DNA of 64,000 nucleotides, taken from NCBI GenBank assembly GCA_023150875.1, contig JAKLKC010000030.1, positions 16,490 to 80,489 on the forward strand, in the 5' to 3' direction. Made by a program: the position numbers and the translations under genes. A model generated the notes under the pieces. It was not told where the DNA came from, ran no database searches, and worked only from the letters and a program-made list of their open reading frames with translations. Each line of letters opens with the position of its first letter. Position 1 is the first letter of the stretch. Source of the stretch: Myxococcota bacterium. GTDB lineage: Bacteria > Myxococcota_A > UBA796 > UBA9615 > JAKLKC01. Below are positions 44,663-52,990 of this stretch, piece by piece.

Positions 44663-47485
44663 TCAGCCCTCGACCCGCTCCATCAGCGCCGGCTCCACCT
44701 CCTGGGCGATGCTCGCCGGGAGTTGCCGCAGGCGACCCAGCGGATCGCCGGTGTCCACGAGGGCGTCGCAGAGGTCGGCGCGCAGCTCGGCGTTCAGGCG
44801 GTGGCCGTACAGGCGCGCGCAGTACTGGGTGGGGCGGGCGCCCAGGAGGTAGCGCGCCAGGCGCGCGCAGGCCGTCTCGTTCACCCGGGGCTGGAGCTCC
44901 CCTTCCAGGTGGGCCTTGAAGTCGCCGCCGCGGTAGCGCAGCACGATCCCGTTCAGGGCCTCCCGCTCCTCGGCGTCCAGGGCCCAGATCCCCACCTTCT
45001 TCTCGCCTTCCCGATCGCCAGGATCCGTCTCCAGCAGGGCCGTGGGCCCCGGAGCGGGCCGCGCCCGACGGGCCCTCTCGGCGGCCGCCCTGCCGAACTC
45101 CTCCTGGGCGACGGCGCCGGCGAAGAGGAAGAGCTGGAGGAGGGGGGGGCCATCGCGGAAGGGGCGCACCTGGACCTCCCCCGCGGCGCCGATCTCCACC
45201 GGCGCCCCCGGCCGGGCGGCCCGCAGGGGGGCCCCCGGGGGGTCCAGGGGGCCGGCCCACACCGGCAGGGCCACCTCGGGCAGGGCGTGGACCCGGAGCC
45301 CCGCGGGGCCCCGGGTCACCAGCACGTGGGCCCGTCCCAGGGGGCGGACGTGGCCCAGGTCCAGGCAGGCGACGGGAACGGGACCCAGCAGGGCCCGCAC
45401 CGCCTGGAGGCGGGCCCGCATCCGCTCGCCATCGGCGGCGGCGGAGCCGCCGTCCCCCCCGGGGGCGTCCCCCGCCGCCCGGGCCAGCTCCCCCAGGTCC
45501 CGCACCCTCCCCACCAGGAGCGCCCCCTCGGGGAACTCCTTCTGGAGCCCCGACACCGTCCCGTCGGTCTCCACCGCCGGGTCCATCAGCACCCGGATGG
45601 GGGCCCTGCCCCCCGGCTGGAGCAGGTGGGGCAGGACGCGACGAAGCGCCGGGGCGTCCACCACGCCGTCCACGTTGGCCCGGATGGCCCCCAGGTCCGC
45701 CAGCAGCTCGGTGAAGTTGCCCCACCACGGCCGGCGCTCCAGGGCGGAGAGGGCCTCGGCGCGGATGGGCCGCCCGTCCAGCAGGCCCAGCGCGGCGTTG
45801 CGGACCGAGCGGGTCCCCCGGTCCCGCAGCGCCGGCAGCCTCAGGGTCACCGCGGTCATCCGCTGGACCAGGTGGCGCTCCAGGGCCAGGCCCTCCACCC
45901 GCTCCAGCCCCTCCTCGGAGCTGGTGGTGAGCAGGGGCACGGGGCGGCGGTTGCGGGGGGAGAGGGGGCCGAGGTGGGGGGCGTCGACCACCGCGTCGGT
46001 CTCCGCCGCCGCCTGGGCCATCACGTTCTGGAGCTCCCGCACGTTGCCGGGCCAGGTGTGGGCCAGGAGGATCCTCCGGGCGTCCGGGGTGAGCCAGGGT
46101 TCGGAGAGGGGGGCCGACCCCCGGGCCTGCTCGAAGAAGGTCCGGGCCAGGGGGACCACGTCCTCGGGCCTCTCCCGCAGCGGCGGCGCCCGGAGGGTCA
46201 CCGCGTCCAGGCGCCTCAGCAGGTCCTCGCGGAACTCCCCCCGGGCCACCATGCCCTCCAGGTCGGCGTTGGTGGCGGCGATCACCCGCACGTCCACGGC
46301 GTGCACCCGGTCGCTCCCCACGGGCTGCACCGTCTTCTCCTGGAGGAAGCGCAGCAGCTTGGCCTGCACCCGGGGGCTGAGGTTGCCCAGCTCGTCGAGG
46401 AAGAGGGTGCCCCGATCCGCGGCCCGGAGCGCCCCCACGCGCTCCCGGTGGGCGCCGGTGAACGCCCCCTGGGTGTGGCCGAACAGCTCGCTCTCCACCA
46501 GCTCCTCGTTGAGGGTGGACACGTCGGCGATCCGGTAGGGCCCGGGGCGCCCGCTGGCCTCGTGGACCGCCCGTGCCAGGGCCTCCTTGCCGACGCCGGA
46601 CTCCCCGAGGATCAGCACCGACATGGGGTGGCGGGCGATCCGCGCCGCCTGGGCGAGCACCCGGCACAGGGCGGGGCTGCGCCCCCGGATGGGGTCGAAG
46701 GCGGGGTGGTCGGGCCGGGAGGGGGCCTCGTCGTCGGACCCGGCGGGGGCCGGGGGCAGGTCCTCGGCCTCCTTCAGGCGCTGCCGGAGGGGATGGAGCT
46801 GCTCGGGTTCCAGCTCCCCGACCTCCTCGTAGAGCTCCCACTGGCCCGGCGAGGGACGCCGCGCCCCGCCCCTGCGGACGTGGGACATGGGGCGGAGGTC
46901 CAGCCGGGAGTGGGCCCAGAAGGCCAGGGCCTTCTTGCCCGTGCCCGGCGGGCCGGCCAGGTGGATGGGGGAGCGGCTGCGGCAGTGGGAGAGCAGGCTG
47001 CGGCGCAGGTCCGACAGGGAGGGATCGGCGGCCACCAGGTGGTGGCGGTCCAGGTAGAGGAGGCGCCGGGCGGTCGCCTCGGGCAGGGGCAGGGGCTCGC
47101 CCCCCGCTGGCCGCAGCAGCCTCGCCCCCCGCCGCCGCGCCTCCGCCGCGAGGTCCGCCTCGGGAAGGGGCAGGTCCCCCGCCTCGACGAAGAGCCACCC
47201 CCCCGCCGCCAGCGCCGCGGCCTCCCGCAGCAGGGCGGGATCGCCGCCCAGGAAGCGCGGCGCGACGTGCACCAGGGGCCGCCAGCCGGGCTGCTCCTCG
47301 AGCCAGCCGCGGTAGAGCCAACGCACCCACACGATCTCCGGTACCGCCCCGAGGGCGGGCACGGCCGTCACTCCCCCCTCGTCGAGCCCCTCCCACAGCG
47401 CCTCCAGGGCGGCGCGGACCGCGGGGGCGTCGGCGAGGGGGGGATCGTCCGGGAGCGGGGGAGGGGGCTGTTGGGGCTCGGCCAT
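44663..47485 (-). CDS. Sigma-54 interaction (AAA+) protein with nested and degenerate ATPase domains
   Basis: The 940-residue protein contains one complete sigma-54 activator ATPase domain at about 265-505: Walker A LGESGVGKE (Lys300), the sigma-54 contact loop GAFTGA (340-345), Walker B LFLDE (361-365), sensor region VRVIAATNADLEG and WPGNVRELQNV. Before it, residues about 155-240 show a second P-loop (HLAGPPGTGKKALAFWAHSRL, Lys184) and a worn Walker B region (WELYEEVGELEPEQLHPLRQRL). After it, residues 515-620 resemble the missing second half of that domain (VPLLTTSSEEGLERV, QRMTAVTLRLPALRDR, RRPWWGNFTELLADL). No Fis-type helix-turn-helix is visible. The C-terminal 300 residues are unassigned. 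An extended -10 promoter precedes it. Confidence 0.88.
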   Translation of the reverse strand: MAEPQQPPPPLPDDPPLADAPAVRAALEALWEGLDEGGVTAVPALGAVPEIVWVRWLYRGWLEEQPGWRPLVHVAPRFLGGDPALLREAAALAAGGWLFVEAGDLPLPEADLAAEARRRGARLLRPAGGEPLPLPEATARRLLYLDRHHLVAADPSLSDLRRSLLSHCRSRSPIHLAGPPGTGKKALAFWAHSRLDLRPMSHVRRGGARRPSPGQWELYEEVGELEPEQLHPLRQRLKEAEDLPPAPAGSDDEAPSRPDHPAFDPIRGRSPALCRVLAQAARIARHPMSVLILGESGVGKEALARAVHEASGRPGPYRIADVSTLNEELVESELFGHTQGAFTGAHRERVGALRAADRGTLFLDELGNLSPRVQAKLLRFLQEKTVQPVGSDRVHAVDVRVIAATNADLEGMVARGEFREDLLRRLDAVTLRAPPLRERPEDVVPLARTFFEQARGSAPLSEPWLTPDARRILLAHTWPGNVRELQNVMAQAAAETDAVVDAPHLGPLSPRNRRPVPLLTTSSEEGLERVEGLALERHLVQRMTAVTLRLPALRDRGTRSVRNAALGLLDGRPIRAEALSALERRPWWGNFTELLADLGAIRANVDGVVDAPALRRVLPHLLQPGGRAPIRVLMDPAVETDGTVSGLQKEFPEGALLVGRVRDLGELARAAGDAPGGDGGSAAADGERMRARLQAVRALLGPVPVACLDLGHVRPLGRAHVLVTRGPAGLRVHALPEVALPVWAGPLDPPGAPLRAARPGAPVEIGAAGEVQVRPFRDGPPLLQLFLFAGAVAQEEFGRAAAERARRARPAPGPTALLETDPGDREGEKKVGIWALDAEEREALNGIVLRYRGGDFKAHLEGELQPRVNETACARLARYLLGARPTQYCARLYGHRLNAELRADLCDALVDTGDPLGRLRQLPASIAQEVEPALMERVEG

Positions 47486-47507
47486 CGACGGAAGCGTTCC
47501 GGAGGGG

Positions 47508-47513
47508 AGTGTA
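47508..47513 (-). promoter_or_regulatory. Extended -10 promoter of the sigma-54 activator gene
   Basis: On the minus strand the sequence TGCTACACT combines a TG extension with TACACT (4 of 6 consensus). Transcription would start near 47501, 16 bases before the ATG at 47485. The same element recurs at 48974-48979 in the duplicated remnant. Confidence 0.4.
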
Positions 47514-47760
47514 GCATCCCGCCCCACCGAGGGCCCCGCCCCGGCGCCGCCGGCGACCGCCGCGCCCGACGGCCGGGCTGTGGTAAGAACGGGCTCGCGC
47601 GGGTGGGGGGCCGCCACGGTGACGCGGCCTGGGGGGAAGGGGTGATGCGGCAGGACCCAGGAGCCACCATCCGGAGGTTCCGGAGGGTTCGGCGGGGGCC
47701 TTCATGGCCCGCGATCACGACCTGCAGGCCGCCCTTGCGGGTTCGCCGCGGAGTGCAGCC

Positions 47761-48852
47761 ATGACGCCGCCCGACACCACGTCCCCGTTCGCCGAGGTCC
47801 GCGCGCTGCTGCACAGCGCCCGGCAGGCCGCCGCGCGCCAGGTGAACGCCCTACTCGTACTCACCAACTACGAGATCGGCCGCCGCATCGTCGAGCACGA
47901 GCAGGGTGGTGAGGCGCGCGCCGACTACGGAAGACAGGTCGTCGCGTCTCTGGCCGAGCATCTGACCGCCGAGTTCGGGCGGGGCTTCTCCAAGGACAAC
48001 CTGTGGTTGATGCGGCGGTTCTACCTGACCTACCGGCACAGGCTGCCGAGCAGCGTTGCGCCGCCTCGGATCGGCGATGCGGCGGTCCCAGGCCAGATTG
48101 TCGAGACGGCGTCTCCAGAATCTACGCGAGCCCAGAGGCCGGCGCGCCCGTTCACCCTGAGCTGGTCCCACTACGTGTTCCTCCTCGGCGTCAAGGACGA
48201 GGCCGCGCGCGCCTTCTACGAGATCGAGGCCGTGCGGGGCGAGTGGTCGCTGAAGGAGCTTCGCCGCCAGTTCGACAGCGCGCTCTACGAGCGACTGGCC
48301 TTGTCAAGGGACAAGGACGGGGTGAGGGCGCTCGCCGAGAACGGACAGATCGTGACCCGCCCCGAGGAGGCGCTCAAGGACCCCTACGTGCTCGAGTTCC
48401 TCGGCCTTGACGAGAGCGCCGGTTACTCCGAGTCGGACCTCGAGGGTCGCATCATCGACAAGCTCGAGCACTTCCTCCGCGAGCTCGGGACGGGCTTCCT
48501 GTTCGAGGGACGCCAGCGGCGGTTCACCTTCGAGGACCAGCACTTCTACGTTGACCTCGTCTTCTACCACCGCCTGCTGCGATGCTTCGTGCTCGTCGAC
48601 CTCAAGATCGGGCAGCTCACGCACCAGGACCTCGGCCAGATGCAGATGTACGTCAACTTCTACGACCGGTTCGTGAAGCTACCCGAGGAGTCGCTCACCA
48701 TCGGCATCCTGATGTGCCGGAAGAAGAACGGCGCCGTGGTCGAGATCACCATGCCGCCGGGCGCGAACATCCATGCCCGCGAGTACGTGCTCGCGCTGCC
48801 GAGCGCCGAGGAGCTGCGTCGGAAGCTCCTCGAATGGACGGAGGATCCGTGA
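47761..48852 (+). CDS. DUF1016 (YhcG-type) PD-(D/E)XK nuclease-family protein
   Basis: The 363-residue protein has the two-part layout of this family: an N-terminal helical domain (YEIGRRIVEHEQGG, DYGRQVVASLAEHL, FSKDNLWLMRRFYLTY) and a C-terminal nuclease fold with FYVDLVFYHRLLRCFVLVDLKIG, giving Asp265, Asp280 and Lys282 as the catalytic set, followed by LTHQDLGQMQMYVNFYDR. Family members are found in accessory and defence-related regions and are suspected to act on DNA; the function is not established. Codon choice is less GC-extreme than in the neighbours, consistent with transfer. ATG 47761 has GGAG at good distance; an in-frame ATG at 47704 is also possible. Confidence 0.92.
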   Translation: MTPPDTTSPFAEVRALLHSARQAAARQVNALLVLTNYEIGRRIVEHEQGGEARADYGRQVVASLAEHLTAEFGRGFSKDNLWLMRRFYLTYRHRLPSSVAPPRIGDAAVPGQIVETASPESTRAQRPARPFTLSWSHYVFLLGVKDEAARAFYEIEAVRGEWSLKELRRQFDSALYERLALSRDKDGVRALAENGQIVTRPEEALKDPYVLEFLGLDESAGYSESDLEGRIIDKLEHFLRELGTGFLFEGRQRRFTFEDQHFYVDLVFYHRLLRCFVLVDLKIGQLTHQDLGQMQMYVNFYDRFVKLPEESLTIGILMCRKKNGAVVEITMPPGANIHAREYVLALPSAEELRRKLLEWTEDP

Positions 48853-48854
48853 GC

Positions 48855-48950
48855 AGCGCCTGGATCGGTCGTCGGTGGGGCCGCCACCGTTGCCCGGCAA
48901 GCCGGCCCGGTGGATGGGGGAGCGGCCGATGGGTCGGGGGGCTCGGCCAT
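48855..48950 (-). pseudogene. 5' remnant of a paralogue of the sigma-54 activator gene
   Basis: The plus-strand sequence around 48946-48986 repeats the one around 47478-47519: GGGCTCGGCCATC, then GTTCC and GGGGAGTGTAGCA in the same order. On the minus strand both give an extended -10 box, a short leader and a start codon followed by Met-Ala-Glu-Pro and a Pro-rich stretch. Here the frame runs into unrelated sequence before any ATPase motif, so only the promoter and first codons of a second copy remain. The right-hand boundary with the DUF1016 gene is not sharp. Confidence 0.4.
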
Positions 48951-49159
48951 CACGGGGACGGGTTCCAGCGGGGAGTGTAGCACTCCGGTGCCCGGGCGCC
49001 GTCCCCTGCGGGTCTTCAATCACCGCTCAGCTCAGATGGGGAAGGGGCATACGTGGCGGAACGAGCAGTGTTCCAGCCCCCTACTCGGCCCTGACCAAGT
49101 TGATTCCGCTCTGGCTCGATCCGGCATTCCCCCGACCGCATCATCCTGTGAATGCGTCG

Positions 49160-49198
49160 TGGAAGGACATGACTTCCACTGGAAGTACTATACTTCCA
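49160..49198 (+). promoter_or_regulatory. Tandem operator overlapping the XRE promoter
   Basis: The unit TGGAAG-N6-ACTTCCA occurs twice with a 20-base period: 49160-49178 (spacer GACATG) and 49180-49198 (spacer TACTAT). The facing halves also form the palindrome ACTTCCACTGGAAGT. The second unit contains the -10 box TATACT, so a bound repressor would block the polymerase. Autoregulation by the XRE protein encoded next is the simplest reading. Confidence 0.7.
49189..49194 (+). promoter_or_regulatory. -10 box for a leaderless transcript
   Basis: TATACT matches 5 of 6 consensus positions. The expected transcription start, seven bases downstream, is the GTG start codon at 49201 itself, so the XRE mRNA is probably leaderless. 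A poor -35 candidate (AGGACA, 49164-49169) is present with a long 19-base spacer. Confidence 0.55.
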
Positions 49199-49200
49199 CC

Positions 49201-49908
49201 GTGGACCCGGAACCGATCCCCCCCATCCTCGTTCGACTCCGCCGCGCACGCATCCGGTGCGGCATGACCTTGCGAACCGCTGCGTCGGCGCTCGGCGTGA
49301 GCCACACAGCACTCAGGCACCTGGAGACGGGAGAGCTCCGCCTGACCCTGGGCCGCGCCCTCGAACTGTGCGTGCTGTATGGCGTCCCGCTCCAGTACCT
49401 GCTTCAAGGCCGGAGTACGCTGGGTCGGGGTGGCGTGCAGCTCCGGACGGAGCTCGTCTACTACGGCATGGAAGACCTGAGCCTCCCGGCAACTCAGGGA
49501 GTCGTTGCGCTTCGCCGCCGCGAGGAGGTGGTGGCCGATGCCCTGCGCGAGCCCGATGCTCGCGTGCTCCTCAGGCTGCCGGCGCTGCTGATGCGGGCGG
49601 ACAGGCTGTCGCCCCCACTCCTCGAAGCATTCGCCCAGGAATACGACGTGATCGTTCGACTGGGGTGGATCCTCGACCTGACCCATGATCTGGTCGCCAC
49701 ATCGCTCCTGAGCGGCAACCTGCCCGACGGGCTCGAGGGCGGCAGCCCGTGGCGGCCCCCCGCCGACCTGGCGTGGGATGACCTCGGACTTCCAGGGTCG
49801 TCCGACCGCCTTCCCCGCCTCTGGCGTCGTTGGCGGATCGGTGCCGACGTCCGCCCAGGCGACTTTGTGTCCGCATCCGCTCCCCTCCTGGAGGCCGCCG
49901 ATGAGTGA
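49201..49908 (+). CDS. XRE-family helix-turn-helix regulator
   Basis: The 235-residue protein starts at a GTG that directly follows the operator. Residues about 8-67 are an XRE-type domain (LVRLRRARIRCGMTLRTAAS, then ALGVSHTALRHLETGELRLT). The C-terminal 165 residues (for example RVLLRLPALLMRADRLSPPL and RLGWILDLTHDLVATSLL) are helical and unfamiliar; they may bind a ligand or partner protein. There is no ribosome binding site, in agreement with leaderless translation. Its stop overlaps the ATG of a truncated second gene. The layout resembles the first gene of an antitoxin-toxin or regulator-effector pair. Confidence 0.85.
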   Translation: MDPEPIPPILVRLRRARIRCGMTLRTAASALGVSHTALRHLETGELRLTLGRALELCVLYGVPLQYLLQGRSTLGRGGVQLRTELVYYGMEDLSLPATQGVVALRRREEVVADALREPDARVLLRLPALLMRADRLSPPLLEAFAQEYDVIVRLGWILDLTHDLVATSLLSGNLPDGLEGGSPWRPPADLAWDDLGLPGSSDRLPRLWRRWRIGADVRPGDFVSASAPLLEAADE

Positions 49909-50060
49909 GCGGATCCACGGATCATGGCGTGGCTGCGGGGCGAGCGCGGCGAGATTTGAGCACCCTCCATCCAGCGGGCGCGGCCTCCGCGCCAGGGAGG
50001 GACTGCGTTCGAGCGCTGCTGCCGGTCCGAGGTGGGGCGCGACGATCCCCGGCGGCCTGG
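49901..50060 (+). pseudogene. Truncated gene translationally coupled to the XRE gene
   Basis: An ATG at 49901 overlaps the XRE stop in the sequence ATGAGTGA and has GGAGG six bases upstream, an ideal coupled start. The frame begins MSERIHGSWRGCGASAARFE but soon becomes low-complexity and then runs into the antisense of the neighbouring TPR gene, so the gene must have lost its body. What it encoded cannot be told. The end coordinate is approximate. Confidence 0.5.
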
Positions 50061-50067
50061 GGATGCC

Positions 50068-51636
50068 TCAGTTCACGCAGAACTCCTGCGCCAGCTCCAC
50101 GACCTCCCGGGCTCGGTGGAGGGCGCCGCCCCGGCGCAGCGCTTCGGCGAGGGCGTTCCAGGCCCCCGCGTCGTGGGGGCGGGCCAGGACCCAGCGCTCG
50201 GTGAGGTGGACCGCCTCGCCCCACGGGGTGCCCGGGGGGAGGGCGGCGAGCTGGGCTTGGAAGTCGACCTCGGGCAGCGCGCCGCCCAGGACCTGGGCCA
50301 GGTTCTGCCAGGCCGGCGCGTAGAGGGGGTCGATCTCGGTGCAGCGCACCAGGGCCTGGAGCGCCTCCTCGGGTCGCTCCAGGACGTGGAGGACCACGCC
50401 CAGGTCGTTCCAGATCTCCGCCGACAGCGGCGCCCCCTGGAGGGCGCGGTCCAGGATGTGGAGGGCCTCCAGGGTCCGTCCCGCCTCCATGTGGGCCTCC
50501 ACGGCGGCGGGCTCGTAGCCCTGCACGGCCGGTGAGGGGCGGGCGACGAAGACCAGGGTCCCCGCGTAGAGGCGGCCGCGCCCCCGGGTGGCGGGGTGGC
50601 CCCCGTCCCGCTCGAAGCCGGAGCCTGAGGCCGAGGCCGCCCCGTAGCCGAGGTCGAGGCCGATCTCCGGGTCCACGGCGAAGCCGGCGCGGCGCAGCGC
50701 CCCCTCCACCTGCCACGGCAGGGGGTCCGCGGGGCCCTCCCCGGTGGCCGCGGCCCGGGCCAGGGCGCGGAACTGGCGGCCGTTGCGGGCGGCGAGGAGG
50801 AGGGTGCCGCTCGGGGGGAGCCGCCGGGCCAGGGCCCGGAGGCGCCCCGGCGCCAGGACGTCGGCGACGGCGTCGGGGGGGACCACCACCACGTCGAAGG
50901 TCGCCCCCGACCCGATCTCGGCCTCGGCGGCGGCGGCGACCTCGACGGAGATCCGGGGTCCCAGCCGGGCCCGGAGGGGGGCGGGATCGCCCCCGACCAC
51001 CAGCACCCGGGCGGCGCCCTCGCCCACGACCTCGTCGGCGACGACATCGAGCCAGGAGGCGCCCCCGGGGCCGGTGCCGGTGGTGGGCCCACGCCCCCGC
51101 GGTCGGTCCAGCGCCCGGGCCACCGCCTCCCCGGCGCCCGCCTCCTCCAACCCGGGGGAGATCACCTGGGCGCGGCCCTCCAGCAGGGCCCTCCAGGCCG
51201 GGGCGGAGGCGGAGTCGGTCCACGCGAAGCCGCCCCCCGCCAGCAGGTGCGCCAGCGCCCGCCGCGGGGCCGGGGCCCCGGGAGGGGGTGTCCCCCCGCA
51301 GTACAGCCCCACCGAGGCGCCGAGGCGGCTCGCCAGGGCGAGGCCCGCCAGCAGGTCGAACAGGTCCGACTCGGGGACCTCCCGGGCGTCCCCGGTCAGG
51401 ACCCCCATCGCCAGGACGGCCGAACCCAGCCGCGCGGCGGCGCCGGCGGGGTGCTCGTGGGGGGGAGGCAGCGCGTCGAGCCCCGAGCGCCGGGACAGGT
51501 CCTCGGGATCGGGGCCCAGGACGACGACGGCGGCGTCCCTGCCACGGCGCAGGCGGCGAGCCAGGGCCGCGGCGGCGTCGGCCTGGAGCGCCGGATCCCC
51601 CCCGCGGGGCAGCATCAGGGCGATGGTCTCGGGCAT
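50068..51636 (-). CDS. Methyltransferase-like protein with C-terminal TPR repeats
   Basis: The 522-residue protein starts behind a GGAGAG site. Residues 1-190 form an alpha/beta region (IALMLPRGGDPALQADAAAA). A degenerate SAM-methyltransferase-type fold follows at about 195-340 (ARVLVVGGDPAPLRARLG, FDVVVVPPDAVADVLA, LPPSGTLLLAARNG), but the Gly-rich loop and acidic residue are weak, so activity is doubtful. From about 375 there are three TPR-like units (AEIWNDLGVVLHVLERPEEAL). It is downstream of a GT4 glycosyltransferase on the same strand with a 68-base gap and is probably in its operon. A role in surface glycan synthesis is inferred from that neighbour only. Confidence 0.75.
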   Translation of the reverse strand: MPETIALMLPRGGDPALQADAAAALARRLRRGRDAAVVVLGPDPEDLSRRSGLDALPPPHEHPAGAAARLGSAVLAMGVLTGDAREVPESDLFDLLAGLALASRLGASVGLYCGGTPPPGAPAPRRALAHLLAGGGFAWTDSASAPAWRALLEGRAQVISPGLEEAGAGEAVARALDRPRGRGPTTGTGPGGASWLDVVADEVVGEGAARVLVVGGDPAPLRARLGPRISVEVAAAAEAEIGSGATFDVVVVPPDAVADVLAPGRLRALARRLPPSGTLLLAARNGRQFRALARAAATGEGPADPLPWQVEGALRRAGFAVDPEIGLDLGYGAASASGSGFERDGGHPATRGRGRLYAGTLVFVARPSPAVQGYEPAAVEAHMEAGRTLEALHILDRALQGAPLSAEIWNDLGVVLHVLERPEEALQALVRCTEIDPLYAPAWQNLAQVLGGALPEVDFQAQLAALPPGTPWGEAVHLTERWVLARPHDAGAWNALAEALRRGGALHRAREVVELAQEFCVN

Positions 51637-51704
51637 GGGTGGACTCTCCAGGGATCGCTCCGGGGCGGAGCGGTGCGGTTCGGTTCGGGCGGGTGGGAGG
51701 GGGC

Positions 51705-52823
51705 CTACGCGACCCGGGCGGGAGACGCCGACGGGGCGATCCCGCTCGCGGCGGCGGCGACGAACACCCGGTCCACCAGCCGGCGCCCCACGGCGTCGGC
51801 GTCGTGGGGCGCGGCGAGGACCGGGCCGGCCCTGCCCATGCGCGCGAGCTGCTCGGGGGCGTCGTGCAGCCTGCGGATCGCCGCCTCCAGCGCCCCCACG
51901 TCCCCCGGGGGCAGCAGCAGGCCCGAGATCCCGGGCCACACCAGGTCCGCGGTGGAGCCGACGGACGAGGCCAGCACGGGTCGCTGCATCGCCAGGGCCT
52001 CCACCAGCACGGTGGGGATCCCGTCCCGATCCCCGTCCTGGGCCTCGATCCCGGGGGCCACCACCAGGTCGGCTCCCGAGAGGGCCTGGAGCACCTCCCG
52101 GTGGGGGCGCATCGGCGAGAGGCGGATGGCGGGGTGGTCCGAGGTACCGGTCTGCATCCCCTGGCCCCCGATCACCTCCAGCTCCAGCGGGAGGCCGGCC
52201 GCGATCAGCCGGCGCACGGCCCGGACCAGCACCGGAAAGCCCTTCTTCTCTACGGGGCGGCCGACGGCGACGATCCGGTGGAGCCGGGTGGGGGGCGGGC
52301 GGGTCAGGACCCGCAGGGGCGCCAGGTCCACGGCGTTGGGGACGACCTCGATCCGGTCCTCCGGCACGCCGCGGTCGGCGATGAAGCGGCCGTGGAAGCG
52401 CCCGACGGTCGCCGCCCGGGCGAAGCGGGGATCCCCCGCCACGGCCCGCCACTCCACCGGGCGCACGGCGGCGTCGGTGCGGAAGAGGTCGTAGGCGTGG
52501 GCGGTGAAGCTGTAGCTCGCCGAGAGGGCGCGGGCGAGGGGCCTCAGCGTCCGCACGGCGAAGTCGGCGAAGTGGGTGTGGAGGTGGTTGATCCCCGCGC
52601 GCCTCAGGACCGCCACGGTCCCCGGGCCGTCCACGGGGAGGTGGAGGGCCGGCAGCGGGGGGCCCGAGGCGAACTCCACCCCCCGGGCGGGGGGACGGTG
52701 GGTGGCCAGGAGCACCGCCACGCCCCGCGCCCTCAGCGCCAGGAGCTCCGCGTGCACGAAGGTCTGGCTGGCGACGGGGTACTCCCGGACGAGATAGGCG
52801 AGACGAAGCTGTCGATGGCCCAA
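51705..52823 (-). CDS. Glycosyltransferase family 4 protein
   Basis: The 372-residue cytoplasmic enzyme transfers a sugar from a nucleotide-sugar to a lipid or polymer acceptor with retention. It has the GT-B layout: N-terminal half with LAYLVREYPVASQTFVHAELLAL and HTHFADFAVRTL, then SYSFTAHAYDLFR, and a C-terminal half with RIVAVGRPVEKKGFPVLVRAV, LEVIGGQG and the EX7E-type motif in GIPTVLVEALAMQRPVLAS. The motifs resemble colanic-acid-type WcaL/AmsK enzymes. Translation starts at TTG 52823, chosen for the AGGAGG site 8 bases upstream. Confidence 0.92.
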   Translation of the reverse strand: MGHRQLRLAYLVREYPVASQTFVHAELLALRARGVAVLLATHRPPARGVEFASGPPLPALHLPVDGPGTVAVLRRAGINHLHTHFADFAVRTLRPLARALSASYSFTAHAYDLFRTDAAVRPVEWRAVAGDPRFARAATVGRFHGRFIADRGVPEDRIEVVPNAVDLAPLRVLTRPPPTRLHRIVAVGRPVEKKGFPVLVRAVRRLIAAGLPLELEVIGGQGMQTGTSDHPAIRLSPMRPHREVLQALSGADLVVAPGIEAQDGDRDGIPTVLVEALAMQRPVLASSVGSTADLVWPGISGLLLPPGDVGALEAAIRRLHDAPEQLARMGRAGPVLAAPHDADAVGRRLVDRVFVAAAASGIAPSASPARVA

Positions 52824-52990
52824 CGCGGTGTCCTCCTCGGCTCCCGCGAGCCTATCGGCCTCCCCCGGGGGCTCCTGAGGCCCCCGCGCTCCCCCCGGGG
52901 CCGGCGCCGGAGTGCCGGACGGGGGCCGGAGAGGTTAGGATCCCGCGCCGCCGCGCCGGCCGGGGGAGCCGAGCGGCCCGGAGCCCGAAG

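Larger units (their letters stand above)
48853..49200. other. 348-base gap between DUF1016 and XRE genes
   Basis: Apart from the activator-gene remnant and its promoter on the left and the XRE operator-promoter on the right, this stretch shows no convincing gene. The middle part (about 49000-49140) is noticeably richer in A and T than the rest of the window, in line with foreign DNA. Confidence 0.5.
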
